Virus record (IMG/VR): IMGVR_UViG_3300042465_000359
Location: 1 to 22,897 of that record
Direction: 5' to 3' (one strand)
DNA: 22,897 nt
Source: a virus
Part shown: one piece after another, positions 6,753 to 13,031 of the stretch
How the letters are laid out: every line of letters begins with the position of its first letter
Numbering within the stretch: the first letter of the stretch is position 1
Made by a program: the position numbers and the translations under genes
The notes under the pieces: model-generated
What the model was told of the DNA's origin: nothing
Database searches by the model: none
Seen by the model: the letters and a program-made list of their open reading frames with translations, nothing else

Positions 6753-7325
6753 TTGAACGCAATGTGGCAGATGTGGCAGCAGAGGTATCCTAAAGAACTT
6801 TGTAGCACCATAATAGAACAAGCAAAAGAGATAGAACCGCAGGATGCAGTAATAGGTTTCCAAGGCTCTAACGTAGACACCAAGATTCGTAGAAGTAAGG
6901 TTAGGTGGATCGCTAGAGACAATAAAGACCTTGGTTGGCTGTACCATGAACTAACAAACTTATTTCATATTGCTAATCATAATGCCTTTGGATCTGAGTT
7001 GTGGCACTTAAATGAGATTCAGTTTACAGAGTACAACGCAGAAGACCAAGGTTATTATAATTGGCACAATGATGTAAACTGGGATGATGGTAGACAAGTA
7101 CACAGGAAGTTGTCTCTGGTGTGCCAACTGTCTAGCCCAGAAGAGTATGAAGGTGGCGAGTTTGAGATGCAGCCGTTACATCTCAGCGCCCCTAAACAAG
7201 AACACCTTAAGACACAAGGAACTGTTTTAGTGTTTCCCTCCTTTGTAGTTCATAAGGTAAACCCCGTAACCAAGGGCACTAGACACTCTCTAGTGGCCTG
7301 GATGGAAGGACCTAAGTGGAGATAG
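6753..7325 (+). CDS. 2-oxoglutarate/Fe(II) oxygenase, prolyl-4-hydroxylase type (copy 2)
   Basis: A 190-aa enzyme of the same family as copy 1 but clearly diverged. Iron ligands are His105/Asp107 (NWHNDVNW) and His167 (VVHKVNPV), and the 2-oxoglutarate Arg is Arg177 (TKGTRHSLVAW). The strand pair LVCQLSSPEEYEGGEFEM mirrors copy 1. All catalytic residues are present, so it should be active. The start is probably the TTG at 6753, with AAAGG at 6740-6744 eight bases upstream; the ATG at 6762 is the alternative and lacks a site. Base composition differs from copy 1, so this is not a recent tandem duplication. The two enzymes may act on different positions or different proteins of the fibre module. 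Confidence 0.9.
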   Translation: MNAMWQMWQQRYPKELCSTIIEQAKEIEPQDAVIGFQGSNVDTKIRRSKVRWIARDNKDLGWLYHELTNLFHIANHNAFGSELWHLNEIQFTEYNAEDQGYYNWHNDVNWDDGRQVHRKLSLVCQLSSPEEYEGGEFEMQPLHLSAPKQEHLKTQGTVLVFPSFVVHKVNPVTKGTRHSLVAWMEGPKWR

Positions 7326-7327
7326 TG

Positions 7328-7495
7328 ATGTCACCAATAGACCAAGTTAAAGGCCAACTTGACACCCATGAAGCAGTCTGCGCCGAACGCTATGCAGGCA
7401 TCAACGCTAGGCTTAAAAGACTAGAACAAATCCTTCTTGGTACTACTGGTTTCATTGTAGTTCTACTACTCAGCTTAGTTCTTAAAATAGGTTAA
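7328..7495 (+). CDS. Small XhlA-like membrane protein
   Basis: A 55-aa protein. Residues 1-34 are polar and form a likely amphipathic helix (HEAVCAERYAGINARLKRLE), and residues 37-52 are one hydrophobic membrane segment (GTTGFIVVLLLSLVL). This helix-plus-single-TM layout is that of the hemolysin XhlA family of phage-encoded holin-associated proteins. It begins 2 bp after the oxygenase stop. It lies far from the holin and endolysin, so a role in membrane attachment or early lysis timing is only a suggestion. Codon pattern and tight packing support a real gene. Confidence 0.75.
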   Translation: MSPIDQVKGQLDTHEAVCAERYAGINARLKRLEQILLGTTGFIVVLLLSLVLKIG

Positions 7496-7496
7496 T

Positions 7497-7841
7497 ATGA
7501 GCAGAAAAGTCTCAGCAGTTACAACTAAGGCAACTACTACCAAGGATACTATTCTTACGGTGCCTACGAAGAATACTGGTCTTTGGCAGGTTATGTATGT
7601 AATTAGTCTTACCGGCAACGATACTCCAAAGGTCTATTGGTACGATGTTTCTACTAACACCGAGTACTTCATTGTTGGTGGTAAAAACTTAGGCGCTGGT
7701 GAGTTTATTTTACTTAGTAATGCCGAAGTAGTAATGCAGGCTGGTGACCAGATTCGTGTACAAAACTCTGGCACTAACACAGTAACCTACATAGCAACAG
7801 TCGAGTTTATCCCTGAAACCGCAGTTCAATTCCAATTCTAA
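7497..7841 (+). CDS. Small beta-sandwich structural protein
   Basis: A 114-aa beta-rich protein: VPTKNTGLWQVMYVISLTGN, then a strand with PKVYWYDVSTNTEYFI, then GAGEFILLSNAEVVMQAGDQ and IRVQNSGTNTVTYIATVEFI. No enzymatic motif or membrane segment. The order of strands resembles the 117-aa protein at 4180-4533, in particular the GD-(S/Q)-(L/I)-R strand and the final YxE strand, so the two may be distant copies of one fold. Such proteins are common near phage head genes and may be decoration or head-fibre proteins. Starts 1 bp after the preceding stop. Confidence 0.7.
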   Translation: MSRKVSAVTTKATTTKDTILTVPTKNTGLWQVMYVISLTGNDTPKVYWYDVSTNTEYFIVGGKNLGAGEFILLSNAEVVMQAGDQIRVQNSGTNTVTYIATVEFIPETAVQFQF

Positions 7842-7851
7842 GGAGAATAGT

Positions 7852-8019
7852 ATGCCAATGGTAAACGGAAAGAAATACCCTTACACTAAGAAGGGTAAGC
7901 AAGAAGCAGCTTCGGCTAAGATCAGCAAACTCCGTAAAGAAGGTATGCCACAGAAGCAGGCAGTTGCTGTTGGCCTAGCCATGACTGGTATGTCTAAGAA
8001 GAAGAAAGCAAAGAAATGA
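7852..8019 (+). CDS. Lysine-rich 55-aa protein (DUF6496-like)
   Basis: A very basic 55-aa protein beginning MPMVNGKKYPYTKKGKQEA and ending in a lysine run (KKKKAKK). The middle, KLRKEGMPQKQAVAVGLAM, resembles the short repeat that I recall from DUF6496 proteins of phages. A strong ribosome site (AAGGAGA at 7840-7846, 5 nt before ATG) shows it is a real gene. No known function; a DNA- or RNA-contacting protein is plausible given its charge. Overlaps the next gene by 4 bp (ATGA). Confidence 0.75.
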   Translation: MPMVNGKKYPYTKKGKQEAASAKISKLRKEGMPQKQAVAVGLAMTGMSKKKKAKK

Positions 8020-8180
8020 AGCCCGGCCTCTATGCCAACATCAATGCAAAGCGTAAACGGATAGCGGCGGGATCTGGTGAGAAGATGCGTAAGGTCGGCT
8101 CAAAAGGTGCTCCTACGGCTAAAGCCTTCAAAGAGTCTGTAAAGACAGCGAAGAAACCTAAAACAAAATCATCCTACTAG
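8016..8180 (+). CDS. Basic 54-aa conserved phage protein
   Basis: A 54-aa basic protein. It opens MKPGLYANINAKRKRIAAGS, followed by GEKMRKVGSKGAPTAKAFKE and a Lys/Ser-rich tail. I recognise this pattern as a widespread small ORF of aquatic phages, always basic and with an invariant GEKMRK-x-G-x-KGAPTAKAF core, but without an assigned function. The start overlaps the previous stop (ATGA), so the two are translated together. Confidence 0.75.
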   Translation: MKPGLYANINAKRKRIAAGSGEKMRKVGSKGAPTAKAFKESVKTAKKPKTKSSY

Positions 8181-8188
8181 GAGTCACT

Positions 8189-8287
8189 ATGAAGACCAAC
8201 AAGAAGCCACCATTTAAACCTTGCCCCGGATGCCCAACACCAGCAAAGTGCAAAGCTGCTGGTAAATGCCTTAAAAAAGGCAAGTAA
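8189..8287 (+). CDS. 32-aa four-cysteine basic microprotein
   Basis: A 32-aa protein with four cysteines in the pattern CxxCx5Cx5C (Cys12, 15, 21, 27) among Lys and Pro residues. This could be a minimal zinc knuckle or a disulfide-bonded peptide. AGGAG at 8179-8183 precedes the ATG, and the stop overlaps the next start (TAATG), both supporting translation. I know no characterised relative. Confidence 0.6.
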   Translation: MKTNKKPPFKPCPGCPTPAKCKAAGKCLKKGK

Positions 8288-8532
8288 TGGTAAAGAAAGT
8301 ATATCAGAACCCAGAAGGTGGCTTAAACGCCAAAGGCAGGGCATACTTTAAGAACAAGGAAGGCGCTAACCTGAAGCCTCCCGTGTCCGCTAAGGAAGCT
8401 GCAAAGTCTCCTAAGAAGGCTGCTCGTAGGAAGTCTTTCTGTGCCCGTATGAGTGGTGTTCCTGGGCCTATGAAGGATTCTAAGGGCAGACCAACAAGGA
8501 AGGCTCTAGCACTAAAGAAATGGGATTGCTAA
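8287..8532 (+). CDS. Basic 81-aa phage protein (DUF6321-like)
   Basis: An 81-aa strongly basic protein. The core PPVSAKEAAKSPKKAARRKS followed by FCARMSGVPGPMKDSKGRPT and the ending KALALKKWDC match what I recall as DUF6321, a phage family of unknown function. N-terminal GGLNAKGRAYF is also typical. The two cysteines (FCARM and the final Cys) may be metal or redox residues. It directly precedes the gp11-like gene with no gap (stop 8530-8532, ATG 8533). High positive charge suggests nucleic-acid contact, perhaps inside the head, but nothing shows this. Confidence 0.8.
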   Translation: MVKKVYQNPEGGLNAKGRAYFKNKEGANLKPPVSAKEAAKSPKKAARRKSFCARMSGVPGPMKDSKGRPTRKALALKKWDC

Positions 8533-9192
8533 ATGGCAAACAAAACTTACTTAGAACTTGTCAATGAAACCTTGGTTCGCTTGCGTGAGCCAGAGGTTAC
8601 TGCCGTTACTGACAACGCCTATTCTAAACTTATTGGTAGGTTCGTCAACGATGCTAAACGGCAGGTTGAAGATGCCTACACTTGGAATGCTCTGTCAGAG
8701 ACACTGACAGTATCAACATCTGCTAACCTGTTTAACTATGTGTTAACTGGTATTGGTCAGCGGTTTAAAGTCATCGATGTTATTAACTCACAGTCTGACT
8801 GGTTCTTAAACTATGAGACAACTAGGAAGATGGATGAGTTGTTCTTAAACAGTGGTACAGTCTTAGTTGGCGCTCCTGATCGTTATAACTTTAACGGTGT
8901 AGACAACAACGGAGATACACAGGTAGACCTCTATCCTATCCCTGATGGTGTCTATGACATCTACTTTAACGTCATTAAGCCACAGGCAGAATTTACCGCT
9001 TCATCAACACAGATCAAGGTCCCATCAGAGCCTGTAATCTTCCTAGCCTATGCCAAGGCTTTGAATGAGCGTGGTGAGGACAATGGATTAAACAGTGTTG
9101 AGGCTTATGAGTTGTATCGTCAGTCTCTGTCAGACCACATAGCTGCTGAGGCTAATCGTTATCCTGAAGAACTCATCTGGGGTTCCATTTAA
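8533..9192 (+). CDS. Tail tubular protein A (T7 gp11-like adaptor)
   Basis: A 219-aa protein with the gp11-like opening TYLELVNETLVRLREPEV, followed by FVNDAKRQVEDAYTWNALSE and a C-terminal segment with YAKALNERGEDNGLNSVEAY. These match the T7 gp11 / tail tubular A family, the ring that joins the portal to the tail nozzle. The length is close to the family norm (about 190-220). Its position directly before a gp12-like gene supports the call. It shares one base with the next gene (TAATG). Confidence 0.88.
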   Translation: MANKTYLELVNETLVRLREPEVTAVTDNAYSKLIGRFVNDAKRQVEDAYTWNALSETLTVSTSANLFNYVLTGIGQRFKVIDVINSQSDWFLNYETTRKMDELFLNSGTVLVGAPDRYNFNGVDNNGDTQVDLYPIPDGVYDIYFNVIKPQAEFTASSTQIKVPSEPVIFLAYAKALNERGEDNGLNSVEAYELYRQSLSDHIAAEANRYPEELIWGSI

Positions 9193-11057
9193 TGAAAAGA
9201 ATACAGACCGCTACTATTGCTGCTCCGGGCTTTCTAGGCCTAAACACGCAAGAAAGCAGTATTCAGTTGTCTTCAGGCTATGCTCTGAAGGCACAGAATT
9301 GTGTCATCGATAGATATGGTCGTATTGGGGCTAGGCGTGGCTGGACACCTGTAAACACAGCAGTCAACTCAGACTTAGGCTCTGGTAACGCTGTAGAGTT
9401 TATATTTGAGATGATTGATGTTGGTGGCAATGAGACCATCAGTGCCGGCAATAACAAGTTGTTTACTGGCACCACAACGATGACCACCAAGACTGTCAGG
9501 ACACAGGCTAACACTGCTGATGTGTCTTACACGATAACAGGCAACAACTGGCAAGCCGCAGCTCTGCCCTTTGGTGACGGTTCTGATGCTGTTTCCCACG
9601 CCTATATGGTGCAGACAGGACACCCTGTACTGGTCTTCCACAATCTACCTACTCCGGGCACTGGTGCTACCTTCTCTGTGGCTACGATTAGCGGTGGTGG
9701 CGGTACTGGTCCGATAGCAACAGTAACAGTCACTGCTGCTGGCTCTGGCTACAATGTTGGAGATGTGTTAACTCTAGCAGGCGGCACAGGTTCTAATGCT
9801 AAACTAACTGTGGCAACCCTTAGCGGTACTGGTGTAGCCACTGTGACAGTCTCTACTGCCGGCACAGGGTACACAGTTGGTAACTCTTTGACCAGCACAG
9901 TAACCACTATTACTAACGCACACACCCATTCTGGCTCTTTTGGTTTTCAGCAGTTAGGTGATGTTGGTACGCTGCCTACAGGCTACTCTACATCAGATTT
10001 TAAGCCTAACTGTGCCTTAGCTGCCTATGGTCGTATCTGGATGGCAGACCTTGTTGGTGACAGGCAAACTGTGTACTTTAGCAGGCTCTTGGATGGTTCT
10101 GACTTCCAAGGCGGCGACTCAGGCTCTCTGTCGATCAATTCTGTGTTCCCTAACAATGACCAGATTATCGCTCTAGCGGCCCACAACGGCTTCCTAATCA
10201 TCTTTGGTAGGAACAACATTGCTATCTATAGAAACCCCATAGATGTCACTACCTTGGTCTTAGAAGACTTTATCCCCAATGTCGGCTGTATCGCTAGGGA
10301 CTCTGTGCAGAACACAGGCACAGATATTATCTTCCTGTCTGACTCTGGTGTGCGTAGCCTTCAGCGGGTCATCCAAGAGAAGTCTCTACCTATGCGGGAC
10401 CTGTCTAAGAATGTCCGTGATGACCTTATTACTGCGGTGGCTTCAGAGACAGCTAGCACCATCAAGTCTGTCTACTATGACCGGGATGCCTTTTACCTGC
10501 TTACCCTACCAGCAACTAAGGTAACTTACTGCTTCGATATGCGGGGTGCTCTACAGGACGGCTCTGCCCGTGTCACTATCTGGGATAGCCTTGATCCAAA
10601 GGCCTTATTTGTTAACCAATCTAAGCAATTGCTGTTAGGCAAGCCTGGGTATATCGCTAGATACTTTGGACACCTAGATAATGCAGCCACTTACCGGCTA
10701 CAGTATTACACTAATTACTTCGACTTTGGTAGCCCAACAGCCTTAAAAGTCCTTAAAAAGATAGGATTTGTGGTCATTGGCGGCTCTGGTGATGCTGTAG
10801 CCATCAAATGGGGCTTTGATTACAAAGAAAATTACAATAGTGAAACGAAATTGCTTGACATTGGCGTAGTTTACGAGTATAATATAGGGGAATACAATAT
10901 TGCTGAATTCTCCAATGGTGTCGTCCTAGACCAGTTCCAGATCAATGCAGGCGGTACTGGGGCTGTCCTACAGCTAGGCCTAGAAGCAGAATTAAATGGT
11001 GATCCTCTTTCTATTCAGAAAATTGATGTCTATGTCGCACAAGGAAAAACAGTATGA
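9192..11057 (+). CDS. Tail tubular protein B (T7 gp12-like nozzle protein)
   Basis: A 621-aa protein with the typical start for the nozzle or stabilisation family, PGFLGLNTQESSIQLSSGYA, then AQNCVIDRYGRIGARRGW. The middle contains beta-propeller-type strands (for example GRIWMADLVGDRQTVYFSRL). Residues about 174-194 and 214-234 form an inserted pair of repeats of the type ATVTVxxAGxGYxVG, probably a small surface domain. It should form the tail tip tube below gp11. A perfect consensus promoter lies inside the gene at 10855-10883, in an AT-richer stretch. It overlaps the next gene by 4 bp (ATGA). Confidence 0.85.
   Translation: MKRIQTATIAAPGFLGLNTQESSIQLSSGYALKAQNCVIDRYGRIGARRGWTPVNTAVNSDLGSGNAVEFIFEMIDVGGNETISAGNNKLFTGTTTMTTKTVRTQANTADVSYTITGNNWQAAALPFGDGSDAVSHAYMVQTGHPVLVFHNLPTPGTGATFSVATISGGGGTGPIATVTVTAAGSGYNVGDVLTLAGGTGSNAKLTVATLSGTGVATVTVSTAGTGYTVGNSLTSTVTTITNAHTHSGSFGFQQLGDVGTLPTGYSTSDFKPNCALAAYGRIWMADLVGDRQTVYFSRLLDGSDFQGGDSGSLSINSVFPNNDQIIALAAHNGFLIIFGRNNIAIYRNPIDVTTLVLEDFIPNVGCIARDSVQNTGTDIIFLSDSGVRSLQRVIQEKSLPMRDLSKNVRDDLITAVASETASTIKSVYYDRDAFYLLTLPATKVTYCFDMRGALQDGSARVTIWDSLDPKALFVNQSKQLLLGKPGYIARYFGHLDNAATYRLQYYTNYFDFGSPTALKVLKKIGFVVIGGSGDAVAIKWGFDYKENYNSETKLLDIGVVYEYNIGEYNIAEFSNGVVLDQFQINAGGTGAVLQLGLEAELNGDPLSIQKIDVYVAQGKTV
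10855..10883 (+). promoter_or_regulatory. Perfect sigma70 consensus promoter inside the tail tube B gene
   Basis: TTGACA (10855-10860), 17-bp spacer, TATAAT (10878-10883): all 12 consensus bases with ideal spacing, on the coding strand. The start of transcription would be near 10890, about 165 bp before the collar-type fibre gene. It would feed the fibre, cupin, internal virion and lysis genes. The hexamers fall inside codons for a LLDIGVVYEYNIGEYN stretch. Confidence 0.7.
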
Positions 11058-11707
11058 GCAATTACACGAAAGCAACTAACTTTGCATCCAAAGATGCTCT
11101 TAGCACTGGCAACCCAGCAAAGGTTATCAAAGGCACTGAGATTGATGCGGAATACACAGCCATTGCCTCTGCCATATCATCCAAGGCAGACAGCAACAGC
11201 CCTACCTTTACAGGTACTCCGTTAGCGCCTACAGCCTCGGCAGGAACCAATACTACACAGATTGCCTCCACAGCCTTTGTTACCACGGCAGTGGCAGGAG
11301 TATTTCCTAGCGGTGGTATTATTATCTGGTCAGGCTCTTCTGCATCTATTCCTAGTGGTTGGGTACTGTGTAATGGTTCTAATTCGACACCAGACCTAAG
11401 AGACAGGTTTGTTGTTGGCGCAGGCTCTACTTACGCTGTAGGTGCTACTGGCGGCTCTGCTAATGCAATCGTTGTGAGCCATACCCACACTGCTACTGAT
11501 TCTGGACATACACATACAATAGCAGTAGCAAACCAAAGTAATGTAAATGATTCAACAAGCGGTGGTGATCAACGTCCTCAAACTTCAAGCACTACGCTGA
11601 CCACAGCCACTGGAACCGCCAATATTACTGTTGCATCAGCAGGTTCTTCAGGCACTAACGCTAACCTGCCCCCGTACTATGCTCTTTGCTACATTATGAA
11701 AACATGA
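11054..11707 (+). CDS. Short tail fibre with phage tail-collar domain
   Basis: A 217-aa protein. Residues 1-80 are a helical/beta stalk with SPTFTGTPLAPTASAGTNTT and QIASTAFVTTAV, typical of T4-type fibre shafts. Residues 86-125 form the tail-collar domain: SGGIIIWSGSSASIPSGWVL followed by CNGSNSTPDLRDRFVVGAGS. Two HTH patches (143-145, 152-154) resemble the metal-binding histidines of collar-domain fibres such as T4 gp12. The end, NLPPYYALCYIMK, is the usual family C-terminus. It likely forms a trimer at the tail tip that contacts the cell surface. It follows tail tube B by ATGA overlap. Confidence 0.88.
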   Translation: MSNYTKATNFASKDALSTGNPAKVIKGTEIDAEYTAIASAISSKADSNSPTFTGTPLAPTASAGTNTTQIASTAFVTTAVAGVFPSGGIIIWSGSSASIPSGWVLCNGSNSTPDLRDRFVVGAGSTYAVGATGGSANAIVVSHTHTATDSGHTHTIAVANQSNVNDSTSGGDQRPQTSSTTLTTATGTANITVASAGSSGTNANLPPYYALCYIMKT

Positions 11708-11997
11708 TTACACATCATTTTTCAGATAACTTATACGCTAAGGAATGCTTGTTCCCTAAGGGTTCACAGATTGTTCAGCACAAGCATAAGCATGACCACC
11801 TGTCTATTCTTGCTAAAGGCAAGGTAAAAGTTGTAGTAGATGATGAAGTTTTTGATATTGAAGCACCACACTGTTTTAATATCAAAGCCGATAAACATCA
11901 TGGTGTCTTAGCATTAGAGGACTGTGTTTGGTACTGTATTCACGCTACCAACGAAACAGACATTAACAACATTGATGAAGTTTTAATTAAGGAGTAG
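11704..11997 (+). CDS. Small cupin-domain protein
   Basis: A 97-aa protein starting at the ATG at 11704 (4-bp ATGA overlap with the collar gene; the longer reading from the TTG at 11686 is less likely). The metal-binding cupin motif 1 is seen as QHKHKHDHLSILAKGKVKV, with a cluster of four histidines, followed by a motif-2-like HCFNIKADKHHGVLAL. A single-domain cupin is consistent with a small metal enzyme or sugar/acid-binding protein. Its job in a phage structural operon is unknown. It could modify or bind a component of the neighbouring fibre. Confidence 0.8.
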   Translation: MITHHFSDNLYAKECLFPKGSQIVQHKHKHDHLSILAKGKVKVVVDDEVFDIEAPHCFNIKADKHHGVLALEDCVWYCIHATNETDINNIDEVLIKE

Positions 11998-12001
11998 TAT
12001 T

Positions 12002-13018
12002 ATGCCTATTGTTACAGGGGCTATAATTGCAGGCGGTGCTGGTTTACTTGGTTCTTCTATTGCTGGAAGATCCGCTGAAAGAGCAGCCAATACCTCAGCA
12101 CAAGCACAACTACAAGCAGCTAGGATAGCCGCTGAAGAACAGAGATTTAGACCAGTAGGAATAACTTCTAGGTTTGGAACTTCTCAGTTTGGATTCGGGC
12201 CTGAAGGAAGATTAACAAGTGCTGGCTATACAGCATCTCCAGAGATACAGGCATTACAAGCAAGGCTTGCAGACCTTTATGGTTCTAGTCTTGGCCTAGC
12301 AGAGACGGCCCCGCAGACTTCACAGGGCTTATTCAATCTTGGTCAACAGTATCTTGCACAGACCCCAGAGCAGGCTAGTAGGCAGTACCTACAACAGCAG
12401 TATGCGCTTCTTGATCCAATGAGGGCTGCTGAAGAACAGAGATTAGGGGCTTCTGTGTTTGCTAGGGGGCGTGCTGGTCTTAATATCGGAGGTGGTGGTC
12501 AACCTGAATTAGCTGCGTTGGCTGGAGCAAGACGTACACAAGACTTGCAGTTGGCGGCACAAGCAGAGCAAGAAGCAAGAAACCGTATCACTTTTGGTAC
12601 TGGTTTGTTTGGTACTGGTATTGATCTACAAACTAAAGCACTGGCTCCGTTCCAACAACAGTTTGGTGTATCTCAGTTGCTTGAACAAGCTGCATTACAG
12701 CCTCTCGACATCGGTGCTCAGTTGGGCGGCAGAGCAGCCACTGCTGGTGCTAATGTTGGTCAGTCTCTGTTGGCAGGTGGTTTAGGCGCAGCGCAGACTC
12801 AGCTACAAGGCTCCTTAGTTGGCCCATCAGCGATGGCACAAAATATTGCTAACACAGGTCAGCAGTTCCTTCGTGGGCAACAACAGCAGCAAATGTTTAA
12901 TCAACTTTATGGGCCTAGTTCTCCTGCTGGTTTGCAGGCTACTTATGGTTTTAACCCATTTAACAATACTAACCCATATGCAGTGGCAAGCCAAGCCGGT
13001 CAGTTAGGTACTTCTTAA
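12002..13018 (+). CDS. Internal virion (ejection) protein, T7 gp14-like position
   Basis: A 338-aa protein with a strong ribosome site (AAGGAG). The N-terminus, GAIIAGGAGLLGSSIAGR, is a short hydrophobic/glycine helix like membrane-inserting segments of ejection proteins. Then come Ala/Gln-rich helices (ANTSAQAQLQAARIAAEEQR), FRPVGITSRFGTSQFGF and a glycine-rich middle. The C-terminus is Gln/Asn/Pro-rich. It is the first of three genes between tail tube B and the lysis cassette, in the place of T7 genes 14, 15 and 16. Function by position and composition; no direct homology can be tested here. Confidence 0.75.
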   Translation: MPIVTGAIIAGGAGLLGSSIAGRSAERAANTSAQAQLQAARIAAEEQRFRPVGITSRFGTSQFGFGPEGRLTSAGYTASPEIQALQARLADLYGSSLGLAETAPQTSQGLFNLGQQYLAQTPEQASRQYLQQQYALLDPMRAAEEQRLGASVFARGRAGLNIGGGGQPELAALAGARRTQDLQLAAQAEQEARNRITFGTGLFGTGIDLQTKALAPFQQQFGVSQLLEQAALQPLDIGAQLGGRAATAGANVGQSLLAGGLGAAQTQLQGSLVGPSAMAQNIANTGQQFLRGQQQQQMFNQLYGPSSPAGLQATYGFNPFNNTNPYAVASQAGQLGTS

Positions 13019-13031
13019 TTAAGGAATAAAC

